A stretch of 64,000 nt of DNA from Kiloniellales bacterium (GTDB lineage: Bacteria > Pseudomonadota > Alphaproteobacteria > Kiloniellales > JAKSBE01): the NCBI GenBank assembly GCA_030066685.1, contig JASJBF010000039.1:50251-114250 (forward strand), given 5' to 3'. Each line of letters starts with the position of its first letter. Position 1 is the first letter of the stretch. The notes beneath the pieces were generated by a model. The model saw only the letters and a program-made list of their open reading frames with translations, was not told the DNA's origin and made no database searches. Position numbers and translations under genes: made by a program. This document shows, piece after piece, positions 38,944-47,266 of this stretch.

Positions 38944-39996
38944 CTATCCCCCGAACCGGACCCGGAACTTCACGAAGAGCAGGCTGACCAGGACGGCCAG
39001 GACCGAGGTCGCAACGATGACGTCGGCGATGTAGTTGGGGATGTTGACTGCGCGGCTCATGGAGTCGGCGCCGACGTAGATGCCGGCGATGAAGACCGCG
39101 CTCAGGATCACCCCCAGGGGGTGCAGGTTGGCCAGCATGGCGACCGCGATCCCCGCGTAGCCGAAGCCCGGCGAGAGGTCGAGGGTCAGGTAGCCCTTGA
39201 GCCCCGACACCTCGCCGACCCCGGCGAGGCCCGCCAGACCGCCGCTGATCAGGGCGACCCGCAGCACCGTCAGGTCGATCGAAATGCCGGCGAAGGCCGC
39301 CGCCTGGGGGTTGATCCCGACCGCCCGGATCTCGTAGCCCCAGACGGTGAAGCGCAGCACCAGCCAGACCGCGACCGCCGCGACCAGGCCGACGATCAGC
39401 CCCAGGTGCAAGCGGCTCTTGGCGAGCAGCTTGGGCAGCACCCCTTCGTCGACGATCGGCGCGGCCTGTGGCCAGCCGAGCGACATGGGGTCCTTCCAGG
39501 GCCCCTCGATCAGGTAGCTGACCAGCAGCAGGATCACGAAGTTGAGCAGCAGGGTGGTCACCACCTCGTCGACCTTGAGCCGGGCCTTGAGCAGGACCGG
39601 GACCAGCAGCGCCAGGCCGCCGGCCAGGGCGCCTGCGAGGAATAGCAGCGGGATCATCAGGACCGGCGGCAGCACGATCATCCCGGCGCCCAGCCAGGTC
39701 GCGGCCAGGGCGCCGCAGTAGAACTGGCCCTCGCCGCCGATGTTCCAGAACTTGGCCCGGAAGGCGACCGCCGCCGCCAGGCCGGTCAGGATCAGCGGCG
39801 TCGCGCGGGTAAAGGTCTCGGTCAGGGCGAAGCGCGAGCCGAAGGCGCCCTCGAGCAGCAGGCCGTAGGCCTCGAGCACCGGCTCCCCGGCCCAGAGGAT
39901 CAGCCCGGCGCAGAGCAGCAGCGCCGCCGCCACCGCGGCCAGGGGTGCCGCGACGATCAGCCAGAGCGGCGTGTCCTCCCGCGGCTCGGCCCTCAC
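38944..39996 (-). CDS. Nucleoside-type ABC importer permease (first permease)
   Basis: A 350-residue permease with eight or more helices. LTGLAAAVAFRAKFWNIGGEGQ, KVDEVVTTLLLNFV and GYEIRAVGINPQAAAFAGI are typical of the NupP/YufP class. Its ATG overlaps the ATPase stop by four bases, so both are coupled. Confidence 0.92.
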   Translation of the reverse strand: MRAEPREDTPLWLIVAAPLAAVAAALLLCAGLILWAGEPVLEAYGLLLEGAFGSRFALTETFTRATPLILTGLAAAVAFRAKFWNIGGEGQFYCGALAATWLGAGMIVLPPVLMIPLLFLAGALAGGLALLVPVLLKARLKVDEVVTTLLLNFVILLLVSYLIEGPWKDPMSLGWPQAAPIVDEGVLPKLLAKSRLHLGLIVGLVAAVAVWLVLRFTVWGYEIRAVGINPQAAAFAGISIDLTVLRVALISGGLAGLAGVGEVSGLKGYLTLDLSPGFGYAGIAVAMLANLHPLGVILSAVFIAGIYVGADSMSRAVNIPNYIADVIVATSVLAVLVSLLFVKFRVRFGG

Positions 39997-41534
39997 GACC
40001 CGGCCTCCGCCAGGCCTTCGCCGGCATAGTCCAGGTCGCCGGCCATCATGGCGCCGAGATCGCGGGCGGTGACCTCGCCGACCGCCAGGGCCGGGCCGAC
40101 CCGGCCGGCGTGGATCACCGCGACCCGGTCGGCCAGGGCCAGGATCTCGTCCAGGTCCTCGGAGATCAGCAGCACCCCGGCGCCGCGCCGCTTGGCCTCC
40201 AGGATCCGGGCGTGGACCGCGGCGATGGCGCCCTCGTCCAGGCCGCGGACCGGCTGGTTGGCCAGGATGAACCTGGGCTCCCGGCGCAGGGTCCGGGCCA
40301 GGATCAGCTTCTGCATGTTACCGCCCGACAGCAGCCTGGCCGGGGTCTCCATCGACTTGCAGCGCAGGTCGAAGGCCTCGATCAGCTCTTGCGCCAGGTC
40401 GCGGCAGGCCTGGCCGTCGATCACCCGGCCCCAGCGGAACAGCGGCGCCCGGCCCAGGTCCTCGCTGATGAAGTTCTCCCAGACCGCCATCTCGCCGATG
40501 ATCCCGGTGGCATGGCGGTCCTCCGGGATCCGGCCGATGCCGCGGGCGACGAAGTCGCGCGGCGCGAAGCGCGCCACCTCTTCCTCGGCGAAGCGGAGCC
40601 TGCCGGAACTCGGAGTCATGATTCCGCTCAGGACCCCGGCCAGGGCCGACTGGCCGTTGCCGGCGACCCCCGCGAGGCCGAGAATCTCGCGCGCGCGCAC
40701 CACGAGGCTCACCCCGTCGAGCAGCGGGCGGGCCCGGCGGCCGAGGGCGACGCTGACCTCCTCCAGCTCGACCACCGGCTGGCCCGGCGGCAGGTGCTCG
40801 ACCACTGGCCGGCTGACCTTGTGGCCGACCATCAGCTCGGCCAGGCTCTCCCGGTCGGCCTCGGCGGTCGCGACCTCGCCGACCACCCGGCCGCGGCGCA
40901 GCACCGCGACCCGGTCGCTGACCGCCAGGATCTCGTGGAGCTTGTGGGAGATGAAGATGATCGAGAGGCCCTTGGCGACCATGGCCTTCAGAGTCTCGAA
41001 GAGCCGCTCGACCTCCTGCGGGGTCAAGACCGCGGTCGGCTCGTCCAGGATCAGGATCCGGGCGTCGCGGTAGAGCGCCTTGAGGATCTCGACCCGCTGC
41101 TGCTCGCCAACCGAGAGCGCGCCGACCGGCTTGTCCGGATCGACCTCGAGGCCGAAGTCCGCGGCCAGGCCGAGCAGCCGCCTGCGCGCCGCCGCGGCCT
41201 CGGAGCGCCAAGCCCAGAGCCGCTCGGTGCCAAGCATGACGTTCTCCAGCACGGTCATGTTGTCGGCCAGGGTGAAGTGCTGGTGCACCATGCCGACCCC
41301 CGCCGCGATGGCGGCGTCGGTCGCGCCCGGCGGCAGCCTCTCTCCGCCGACCTCTATGTGGCCGGAGTCGGCCGTGTAATGGCCGAAGAGGATGTTCATC
41401 AGGGTCGTCTTGCCAGCGCCGTTCTCGCCGAGCAGCGCCAGCACCTCGCCGGCCTCCAGGCTCAAGGAGATCCGGTCGTTGGCGACCAGATCGCCGAAGG
41501 CCTTGCTCACCTCGACGATGCGCAGCAACGCCAT
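39993..41534 (-). CDS. Nucleoside-type ABC importer ATPase with two ABC domains
   Basis: A 513-residue duplicated ATPase. The first domain has a full Walker A (GENGAGKTT), signature LSVGEQQRVEILKAL and Walker B LILDEPTAVLTP. The second is of the sugar/nucleoside type, with GVAGNGQSA in place of a strict Walker A, signature LSGGNMQKLILAR and Walker-B-like FILANQPVRGLD (Asn instead of Asp-Glu). That pattern, one strong and one degenerate site, is normal for BMP-linked importers. Confidence 0.94.
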   Translation of the reverse strand: MALLRIVEVSKAFGDLVANDRISLSLEAGEVLALLGENGAGKTTLMNILFGHYTADSGHIEVGGERLPPGATDAAIAAGVGMVHQHFTLADNMTVLENVMLGTERLWAWRSEAAAARRRLLGLAADFGLEVDPDKPVGALSVGEQQRVEILKALYRDARILILDEPTAVLTPQEVERLFETLKAMVAKGLSIIFISHKLHEILAVSDRVAVLRRGRVVGEVATAEADRESLAELMVGHKVSRPVVEHLPPGQPVVELEEVSVALGRRARPLLDGVSLVVRAREILGLAGVAGNGQSALAGVLSGIMTPSSGRLRFAEEEVARFAPRDFVARGIGRIPEDRHATGIIGEMAVWENFISEDLGRAPLFRWGRVIDGQACRDLAQELIEAFDLRCKSMETPARLLSGGNMQKLILARTLRREPRFILANQPVRGLDEGAIAAVHARILEAKRRGAGVLLISEDLDEILALADRVAVIHAGRVGPALAVGEVTARDLGAMMAGDLDYAGEGLAEAGS

Positions 41535-41571
41535 GACGCCCCTTTTCCCTGCCTGGAGCCGCGGCCCGACC

Positions 41572-41650
41572 CTCGCACTTCGACAGGCTCAGCACGAGGG
41601 CCTTACTTGGCGACCATTCCAGCCTCATGCTGAATTTGTCAAAGCATGAG
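41572..41650. repeat. Pair of short palindromic repeats (family D)
   Basis: Two imperfect hairpins: CCTCGCACTTCGACAGGCTC with AGCACGAGGG, and CTCATGCTGAATTTGTCAAA with GCATGAG. The CTTCGACAGGCTCAGCACGA core is a widely seen genomic repeat. Part of the 312-bp gap between importer ATPase and binding-protein genes. Confidence 0.7.
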
Positions 41651-41694
41651 CCCCCGGTGCGTGAGACGACAACCGTTATGGAGCAACCGGCACT

Positions 41695-41796
41695 ATGGAT
41701 CCCCGGATCAAGTCCGGGGATGACATCGCAAGGGGTCGATACGCCGAGTGCACAATACCCCCGCTGTCATGCCCGGACTTGATCCGGGCATCCATC
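41695..41796. repeat. Dispersed palindromic repeat, family C (copy 5, rearranged)
   Basis: An ATGGATCCCCGGATCAAGTC hairpin (41695-41726) and a CTGTCATGCCCGGACTTGAT hairpin (41764-41796) occur in reversed order relative to other copies and 38 bp apart. No gene lies in this gap. Confidence 0.8.
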
Positions 41797-41846
41797 GCGC
41801 CGCTTGCGTCCTAGGTTGCAACCAAAAGCTCGGTGCCGAGGCCCCC

Positions 41847-42863
41847 TCAGTAGGTCGACTTCGGCTCCTCGTCGTTGATCTTGACGACGAAGTCGCCGGC
41901 CAGGATCGCCGCCTTGGTCGCCTCGACCTTGGCCTTGATCTCGGCCGGGATGCGGTCCTCGAACTCGTAGTAGGGGGCGAGCGACGCGCCGCCCTTCTGC
42001 ATCATGGTCCATTCCTTGTAGTCGGCGGCCTCGAACTTGCCGGCCTTGACCAGCTCGATGGCGTGGTTGATGGCGTTTTCCATGTGCCAGAGCGCGGAGG
42101 TCACGACCACGTCGGTGCCGTTCTCCTCCTTGTTCATGTCGTTGACGTTGCCGAAGGCGATGATGCCCTTCTCGCGCGCCGCGTCGACCACGCCGGCGCG
42201 CTCGGCGTAGAGCACGTCGACCCCGGCCTCGATCTGGGCGAAGGCGGCCTCCTTGGCCTTGGGCGGATCGAACCAGGAGCCGATGAAGGTGACCTTGAAC
42301 TGGGCGTCCGGCCGGACCGAGCGCGCGCCCTCCATGAAGGCGTGGAACAGGCGGTTGACCTCGCCGATGGGATAGCCGCCGACCATGCCGATCTTGCCGT
42401 CCTTGGTCATGGCCCCGGCGATGATCCCCATCAGGTAGCAGGGCTCGTGGATGTAGTTGTCGAAGACCGCGAAGTTGGTCCCGTGCGGCTTGAAGGGATC
42501 GCCCATCAGGAAGGCGACCTCGGGATAGTCGTCGGCGACCGCCCGGGCCTCGCGGCTGATCCCGAAGGCCTCGCCGACCACCAGGTCGACGCCGCTCTCG
42601 GCGTACTCGCGCAGCACCCGGACGTAGTCGGTGTTGGCGACCTTCTCCGAGAAGACGTAGTCGATCTCCCCCGCCTCCTGGGCCGCGGTCAGGGCCAGGT
42701 GCAGGCGTGCGTCCCACTTCTGCTGGATCGGCTGGGTGTAGATCCCGGCGACCTTGATCTTCTCCGCCTGGGCGGCGCCGCCCAAGGTCAGGACCGCCGC
42801 GCCGACGGCCAGCGCCCCGCCGAGCAGGACCGCGCGCCGGCCGATGTGTCTCACAAAGTCCAT
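41847..42863 (-). CDS. BMP-family periplasmic nucleoside-binding protein
   Basis: A 338-residue basic-membrane-protein (PnrA-like) binding protein. A twin-Arg-containing signal (HIGRRAVLLGGALAVGAAVL, cleavage near AAQA) precedes IKVAGIYTQPIQQKWDARLH, DLVVGEAFGISREARAVADDYPEVAF and IIAGAMTKDGKIGMVGGYP, typical for nucleoside or purine/pyrimidine ligands. ATG 42863 has GGAGGG upstream. First gene of the importer-codA operon; the gap to divergent rutR contains a RutR box. Confidence 0.93.
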   Translation of the reverse strand: MDFVRHIGRRAVLLGGALAVGAAVLTLGGAAQAEKIKVAGIYTQPIQQKWDARLHLALTAAQEAGEIDYVFSEKVANTDYVRVLREYAESGVDLVVGEAFGISREARAVADDYPEVAFLMGDPFKPHGTNFAVFDNYIHEPCYLMGIIAGAMTKDGKIGMVGGYPIGEVNRLFHAFMEGARSVRPDAQFKVTFIGSWFDPPKAKEAAFAQIEAGVDVLYAERAGVVDAAREKGIIAFGNVNDMNKEENGTDVVVTSALWHMENAINHAIELVKAGKFEAADYKEWTMMQKGGASLAPYYEFEDRIPAEIKAKVEATKAAILAGDFVVKINDEEPKSTY

Positions 42864-42984
42864 GAAGCCCTCCTGTGGCTGATCAGAGCTTTGCCTCCCT
42901 TGCCCTCCGCCGGCTCGGTGGCGCCGCACCCGGGCGGCACGTTTCCGGCGTGAAGGACCTGGGCTTGTTTTGCTCTTTGCTTAT

Positions 42985-43000
42985 TTGTCCATTTGATCAA
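42985..43000. promoter_or_regulatory. RutR operator 2
   Basis: TTGTCCATTTGATCAA keeps 12 of the 14 symmetric positions of the RutR box. It lies between the BMP-importer operon and rutR, so it can govern both. A TATACT -10-like hexamer for rutR follows at 43005-43010. Confidence 0.75.
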
Positions 43001-43079
43001 AAATTATACTGAGAGGCCAAGATCTTGGCGTCAAGGTCCCAGGGCCCGATCGGGCAGCCTCCGAGGAAGTGGAACGAGC

Positions 43080-43718
43080 ATGAGCGACCGGACGGCGCGC
43101 GCGACCAAGACCCGCAAGCGCACCCGCATTCAGGCGGCCAACGAGGAGAAGATCCTGGAGGCCGCCCTCGGCGTCTTCGCGCGCTACGGCTTCAAGGGCG
43201 CGGCGGTCGACCAGATCGCCGCCGCCGCCGGCATGTCCAAGCCCAACCTGCTCTACTACTTCCGTAGCAAGAAGGCGCTTTACGGCGCGGTGCTGCGCCG
43301 GACCCTGGAGATGTGGCTGCAGCCCCTGGAGGACATCTCGGCCGAGGGCGATCCCGAGACCGAGATCCGCGCCTACATCGCCCGCAAGGTCGCCTTCTCG
43401 CGCACCCACGCGGTGGAGTCCCGGCTCTTCGCCATGGAGATCCTCCAGGGCGCGCCGATCCTCAAGGAGGTCCTGGAGACCCGGCTGCGCGAGCTGGTCG
43501 ACCAGAAGGCCCGGGTGATCGAGGCCTGGGTCGCCGCCGGCAAGATCGCGCCGATCGACCCGCACCACCTGATCTTCACCCTCTGGGCCTCGACCCAGCA
43601 CTACGCCGACTTCGACGCCCAGATCCGCGCCCTGCGCGGCGCTGGGACCGAGGACTTCCTGCTGTCGGCCGACGACGCTCTCGCCGACCTACTCCTCAAG
43701 GGCCTGCTGCCGCGCTGA
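43080..43718 (+). CDS. rutR: RutR pyrimidine-utilisation repressor (TetR family)
   Basis: A 212-residue TetR-family regulator that is RutR-like over its whole length. The helix-turn-helix is FKGAAVDQIAAAAGMSKPNL followed by LYYFRSKKALYGAVL, and the ligand domain has the RutR hallmarks SRLFAMEILQGAPIL and GKIAPIDPHHLIFTLWASTQ. In E. coli RutR binds uracil or thymine and leaves its palindromic boxes. Three such boxes are present here in front of pyrimidine operons. ATG 43080 starts the conserved region; the frame is open from 42993 without a better site. Confidence 0.94.
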   Translation: MSDRTARATKTRKRTRIQAANEEKILEAALGVFARYGFKGAAVDQIAAAAGMSKPNLLYYFRSKKALYGAVLRRTLEMWLQPLEDISAEGDPETEIRAYIARKVAFSRTHAVESRLFAMEILQGAPILKEVLETRLRELVDQKARVIEAWVAAGKIAPIDPHHLIFTLWASTQHYADFDAQIRALRGAGTEDFLLSADDALADLLLKGLLPR

Positions 43719-43744
43719 CCGGACCGCGTCGGGGCGTGGCCCGA

Positions 43745-44092
43745 TCACTCGATCGCGCTCGCCAGCCGTTTCGGCGCGATCAGGCGGTAGCTGCGCTTGA
43801 CCACCGCCGCCACCTCCTCCCAGTCCGGACCGTCGTCAAGCCGCATGCCGATCCAGCCCCTGTGGCCGACGTAGGGCGGCACGAAGAAGCGCTCCGGGTC
43901 GGCACCGACCAGGATCTCCTGGCTCCCCGGCGGCGCCTTGCACCAGAGCGAGATCCGCCCGTCACCCCGCTTCTCCATGGCGAAGATCTTGTCGCGGACC
44001 CGAAATGTCGGATCGCCCCAAGCCTTCTTCTCGGTGGCCTCCGGCAGCACCAGGCAGATCGCGCGCAACCGTTCGATGGGTGCTTCGGACAT
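43745..44092 (-). CDS. MmcQ/YjbR family protein
   Basis: A 115-residue YjbR-type protein with the usual CLVLPEATEKKAWGDPTFRV, ISLWCKAPPGSQEIL and PPYVGHRGWIGMRLDD. The family has a DNA-binding-like fold and unknown function. It is convergent with rutR (26 bp gap) and 63 bp beyond the MarR stop. Confidence 0.92.
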   Translation of the reverse strand: MSEAPIERLRAICLVLPEATEKKAWGDPTFRVRDKIFAMEKRGDGRISLWCKAPPGSQEILVGADPERFFVPPYVGHRGWIGMRLDDGPDWEEVAAVVKRSYRLIAPKRLASAIE

Positions 44093-44155
44093 GACTCACC
44101 CTATCACGCTATCGCAGCGTCCCTATGCCTCGTCATCCTTCCTGCCGCGCCGTCC

Positions 44156-44602
44156 TCAACACAAGGCCAGCAGGTCGGCGCGCAGGCGGTCCGGGTTCAG
44201 GTCCGGCAGGCTGCGGTCGATTTCGCCGTGGGTCGCGCGCCAGACCGGCACCGCGGCGACTAGGACGTCGCGCCCGGCGTCGGTGAGACGCAGGCGCCGG
44301 CCGCGCTTGTCCACCTCATCGACCACGACCTCGACCAGCCCGCGCCGCTCCAGCGGCTTCAAGTTGGCGGTCAGGGTCGTGCGGTCCATGGCGAGCAGCG
44401 GCGCGACGTCCCCGATTCGCGGCGGCGACGGGCGGTTCAGCGACATCAGCAGCGAATACTGCCCGTTGGTCAGGCCGAAGGGGCGAAGCGCCTCGTCGAA
44501 GCGCCGCGCGATCGCCCGGGCGGCGCGCTGAAGGTGGAGGCAGAGACAGCGGTCACGCACCTCGTGCGTAACGTCGAGAGGAAGGTCGTCACGCATCGTC
44601 AT
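44156..44602 (-). CDS. MarR family transcriptional regulator
   Basis: A 148-residue winged-helix regulator: LTNGQYSLLMSLNRPSPPRI, recognition-helix region LLAMDRTTLTANLKPLERRG and wing VDEVDKRGRRLRLTDAG. The frame is open to 44728, but ATG 44602 lies at the promoter; a -10-like TATATT ends five bases before it, so the message is probably leaderless. Divergent from the VOC gene pair, with a palindrome in the gap. Confidence 0.92.
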   Translation of the reverse strand: MTMRDDLPLDVTHEVRDRCLCLHLQRAARAIARRFDEALRPFGLTNGQYSLLMSLNRPSPPRIGDVAPLLAMDRTTLTANLKPLERRGLVEVVVDEVDKRGRRLRLTDAGRDVLVAAVPVWRATHGEIDRSLPDLNPDRLRADLLALC

Positions 44603-44606
44603 GGAA

Positions 44607-44637
44607 AAATATATGTTGATATCAACTTTTTTGTCAA
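44607..44637 (-). promoter_or_regulatory. MarR gene promoter
   Basis: On the minus strand: TTGACA, 18 bases, TATATT. The start codon begins five bases after the -10, predicting transcription start at or next to the ATG. Confidence 0.65.
44615..44626. promoter_or_regulatory. Probable MarR operator
   Basis: GTTGATATCAAC, a perfect 12-bp palindrome inside the spacer of the MarR promoter; typical of MarR self-repression and likely control of the divergent VOC genes. Confidence 0.65.
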
Positions 44638-44717
44638 GTAAGGTTCCGCCGCTTGGCCTGGATAGCACGCGATAGTGCCCAGACATCGAACCGCTGCAAC
44701 GGCAGGGAGCGAGACGC

Positions 44718-45128
44718 ATGAACCCCAAGGTCTACATCAACCTGCCGGTCGCGGACCTGGGCCGCTCGCGCGCCTTCTTCGAGGCGCTCGGCTTCGGCTT
44801 CGACGACGCCTTCGGCGACGAGACGGCGCTCGGCATGACGATCAATGAGAGCTGCTTCGCGATGCTGCTGACCCACGAGAAGTTCGCCCAGTTCACGCCA
44901 CGGCCGATCGCCGACGCCGGCAAGACCACCGAAGTGCTGACCGCTCTTCAGGTCGAGAGCCGCGACGAGGTCGACCGCCTCGTCGGGATCGCCCTCGCCG
45001 AGGGCGGCAGCAGCCCGCGCGATCCCCAGGACCACGGCTTCCTGTACGGCCGCGCGCTCGCGGATCCCGACGGGCACATCTGGGAGCTCTTCTGGATGGA
45101 TCCGGCGCAACGGACCGGACAGGAGTAA
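44718..45128 (+). CDS. VOC family protein (glyoxalase-like)
   Basis: A 136-residue vicinal-oxygen-chelate protein: KVYINLPVADLGRSRAFFEA at the start and YGRALADPDGHIWELFWMDP at the end. Such proteins are lactoylglutathione-lyase or resistance-type folds with varied function. First of three small rightward genes divergent from MarR. Confidence 0.92.
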   Translation: MNPKVYINLPVADLGRSRAFFEALGFGFDDAFGDETALGMTINESCFAMLLTHEKFAQFTPRPIADAGKTTEVLTALQVESRDEVDRLVGIALAEGGSSPRDPQDHGFLYGRALADPDGHIWELFWMDPAQRTGQE

Positions 45129-45133
45129 GCGCA

Positions 45134-45604
45134 ATGGAATTCAGTTCGAAGGTCCGCACCTGCCTCTGGTTCGACGGCCGGGGCGAGGCGGCCGCCCGCT
45201 TCTATGTCTCGCTGCTGCCGGACAGCCGCATCGAGAACGTGGTCCACCCGGACCCCGAGGGCCCCGCCCTGGTGGTCGAGTTCGCGCTGGCCGGCGCGCC
45301 CTACATGGTCCTGAACGGCGGACCGCAGTACCGCCACACGCCCGCGGCCTCGATCTCGGTGCTCACCGAAGACCAAGCCGAGACCGACCGCCTCTGGGCG
45401 GCGCTGACCGCCGAGGGCGGCAGCGAAGGTCGCTGCGGCTGGCTCATCGACCGCTACGGCGTTTCCTGGCAGATCGTGCCGGAGGTCCTGCCGCGGCTCC
45501 TTGGCGCGGACGACACCGCGACCGCCGCGCGCGCCCAGGAGGCCATGATGGCCATGAACAAGATCGATATCGCCGCTCTCGAAGCCGCGTACCGCGGCGC
45601 ATGA
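45134..45604 (+). CDS. VOC family protein, PhnB/3-demethylubiquinone-methyltransferase-like fold
   Basis: A 156-residue protein with CLWFDGRGEAAARFYVSLLP, PYMVLNGGPQYRHTPAASIS and CGWLIDRYGVSWQIVPEVLP, the PhnB-type VOC group (despite the methyltransferase label, not a methyltransferase). It starts 5 bp after the preceding VOC gene, and its end overlaps the frame leading into DUF1428. Confidence 0.92.
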   Translation: MEFSSKVRTCLWFDGRGEAAARFYVSLLPDSRIENVVHPDPEGPALVVEFALAGAPYMVLNGGPQYRHTPAASISVLTEDQAETDRLWAALTAEGGSEGRCGWLIDRYGVSWQIVPEVLPRLLGADDTATAARAQEAMMAMNKIDIAALEAAYRGA

Positions 45605-45618
45605 TGGAGGAGAAGGAA

Positions 45619-45972
45619 ATGACCTACGTCGACGGATTCGTTGCCGCCGTGCCGACCGCCAAGCGCGAAGACTTCCTCAGGCACGCCAAGGAAGCCGCCA
45701 TCGTCTTCAAGGAGCACGGCGCCTTGAAGCTGGTGGAGTGCTGGGGCGACGATGTTCCCCAAGGCGAGGTCACCTCATTCCCGATGGCGGTCAAATGCAA
45801 GGACGACGAGACCGTCGTGTTTTCCTGGGTTCTCTGGCCGTCGCGCGAGGTCCGCAACGCCGGCATGGAGAAGATCATGGCCGATCCCAGGCTCCAGCCT
45901 GACAGGAATCCCATGCCCTTCGACGGCAAGCGCATGATCTTCGGCGGCTTCGACATGATCCTGGAGACCTGA
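45619..45972 (+). CDS. DUF1428 family protein
   Basis: A 117-residue DUF1428 (dimeric alpha-beta barrel-like) protein: YVDGFVAAVPTAKREDFLRH, LVECWGDDVPQGEVTSFPMA and MPFDGKRMIFGGFDMI. No known reaction. ATG 45619 is used because AGGAGAAGG precedes it; an upstream ATG at 45601 would overlap the VOC stop. Third gene of the MarR-linked cluster. Confidence 0.92.
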   Translation: MTYVDGFVAAVPTAKREDFLRHAKEAAIVFKEHGALKLVECWGDDVPQGEVTSFPMAVKCKDDETVVFSWVLWPSREVRNAGMEKIMADPRLQPDRNPMPFDGKRMIFGGFDMILET

Positions 45973-46020
45973 CGCGCAGGCGCATTGGCTGGCCGTCGAC
46001 GAGCCGCGCGCCTTTCCGCG

Positions 46021-46935
46021 CTAACCGTCGGAAGTCCGCTGCAGCAGCAGGGTGACGGCGGCGGTCGCGGCGATGCCGGCGATCACCGAGGCGCTCGGCC
46101 AGCCGTGGCCCAGGGCGCCCTCAAGCAGCACCACGAAGGCCGGGGTCAGGTAGGTGTAAGCCATGACCTTGAAGGCCTGGAGCCGGAGGCTGGCGTACTT
46201 GGCGATGATGAAGGTGACGGCGGTGTTGAAGACCGCCAGGTAGGCGATCCCGAGGAAGACCCCGCGCGGCACCGCCGCCCAGTCTGTCGCGGCGATCCGC
46301 GGCGCGCCGTAGGCCGCGAGCAGGAGCGCGCCGCTGAACAGCACCCAAAAGGTGAGGAGCAGCAGCGACTCGCCCCGGTGCAGCCGCTTCACCGCGGGAG
46401 GATAGGCGGCGAAGCAGAGCGCCCCGCCCAGGAACAGCAGCTCGCCATAGCCGAGGTCGAAGGCCAGCAGGCGCTCGAGCCGGCCGTCGAAGACCACCCA
46501 GGCCGCCGCCGACGCGCCGAAGATCAGGCAGGCGATCTGCCAGAGCGAGCAGCGCTGGCGCACCGCCAGGTAGCCGATGACCGCGGTCATCAGCGGCGTC
46601 AGGGTGAAGAGCGCGCCGGCGCTGAGCGGATCGGTCCAGCGCAGGGCCTCGAACATCAGCACGAAGAAGCCGACCATGGTCAGGCTGATCGCGGCGTAGC
46701 GCAGCAGCCCGCCGAGGCTCGGCCGCCGCCACTCCCCGGCCGCGCTCACCACCGCCGCGAAGGCCAGCGCCGCCAGGGCGAAGCGCAGGCAGGTCAGCAC
46801 CACCGGGTCGAGGTCCCGGGTGATCGCCGCCCCGACCGGAAAGGAGGTGCTGACCAGGAAGGCGTAGACCAGCATCGCCCCGTGGGCCCGGGCCTGCCCC
46901 GCCGGAACGGGAGTCGAAAGCCCGGACACGGTCAT
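46021..46935 (-). CDS. DMT superfamily (EamA) transporter
   Basis: A 304-residue protein with ten hydrophobic helices in two EamA repeats, e.g. LVSTSFPVGAAITRDLDPVV at the start of the first and LFLGGALCFAAYPPAVKRLH at the second. A metabolite exporter of unknown substrate. Convergent with the DUF1428 gene. Confidence 0.92.
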   Translation of the reverse strand: MTVSGLSTPVPAGQARAHGAMLVYAFLVSTSFPVGAAITRDLDPVVLTCLRFALAALAFAAVVSAAGEWRRPSLGGLLRYAAISLTMVGFFVLMFEALRWTDPLSAGALFTLTPLMTAVIGYLAVRQRCSLWQIACLIFGASAAAWVVFDGRLERLLAFDLGYGELLFLGGALCFAAYPPAVKRLHRGESLLLLTFWVLFSGALLLAAYGAPRIAATDWAAVPRGVFLGIAYLAVFNTAVTFIIAKYASLRLQAFKVMAYTYLTPAFVVLLEGALGHGWPSASVIAGIAATAAVTLLLQRTSDG

Positions 46936-46970
46936 GAAGCGCCGGCCGCGCAGCTTACGGTGCGTGCCGC

Positions 46971-47079
46971 CCCCTCACCCGCTCGCGGCTCGCGCCGCTC
47001 CCACCCTCTCCCGGGGGGAGAGGGTTGCGGAGGCTTGGCGAGGCGGTGAGCCGAGCCTTAGCCGGAGCTGGGTGAGGGG
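46971..47079. repeat. Dispersed palindromic repeat, family A (copy 4)
   Basis: CCCCTCACCC ... GCTGGGTGAGGGG with CTCTCCCGGGGGGAGAGGG hairpin and GGCTTGGCGAGGC. It occupies part of the 331-bp gene-free stretch between the DMT gene and preA. Confidence 0.85.
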
Positions 47080-47166
47080 TAAGCGTTGCAACTTGGGTGC
47101 GCAGATCGCCAGCTACAGCCCTGAACACGGCCATCGCACATCGGAACGCCTTTGGAGGAACGTGCC

Positions 47167-47238
47167 TCCCCCCCACCCGCTGCCGGCCGGGGCGCGACGA
47201 GGCGATGAGCCGCGTCTCGGCCGGAGCCGGGTGAGGGG
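47167..47238. repeat. Dispersed repeat, family A (copy 5, decayed)
   Basis: A shortened copy: CCCCCCACCCGC at the left and GCCGGAGCCGGGTGAGGGG (with changes) at the right, lacking the central hairpin. The remainder of this gap shows nothing else. Confidence 0.6.
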
Positions 47239-47266
47239 CAAGCATCTCTTGGCCGCGATGCCGGCG

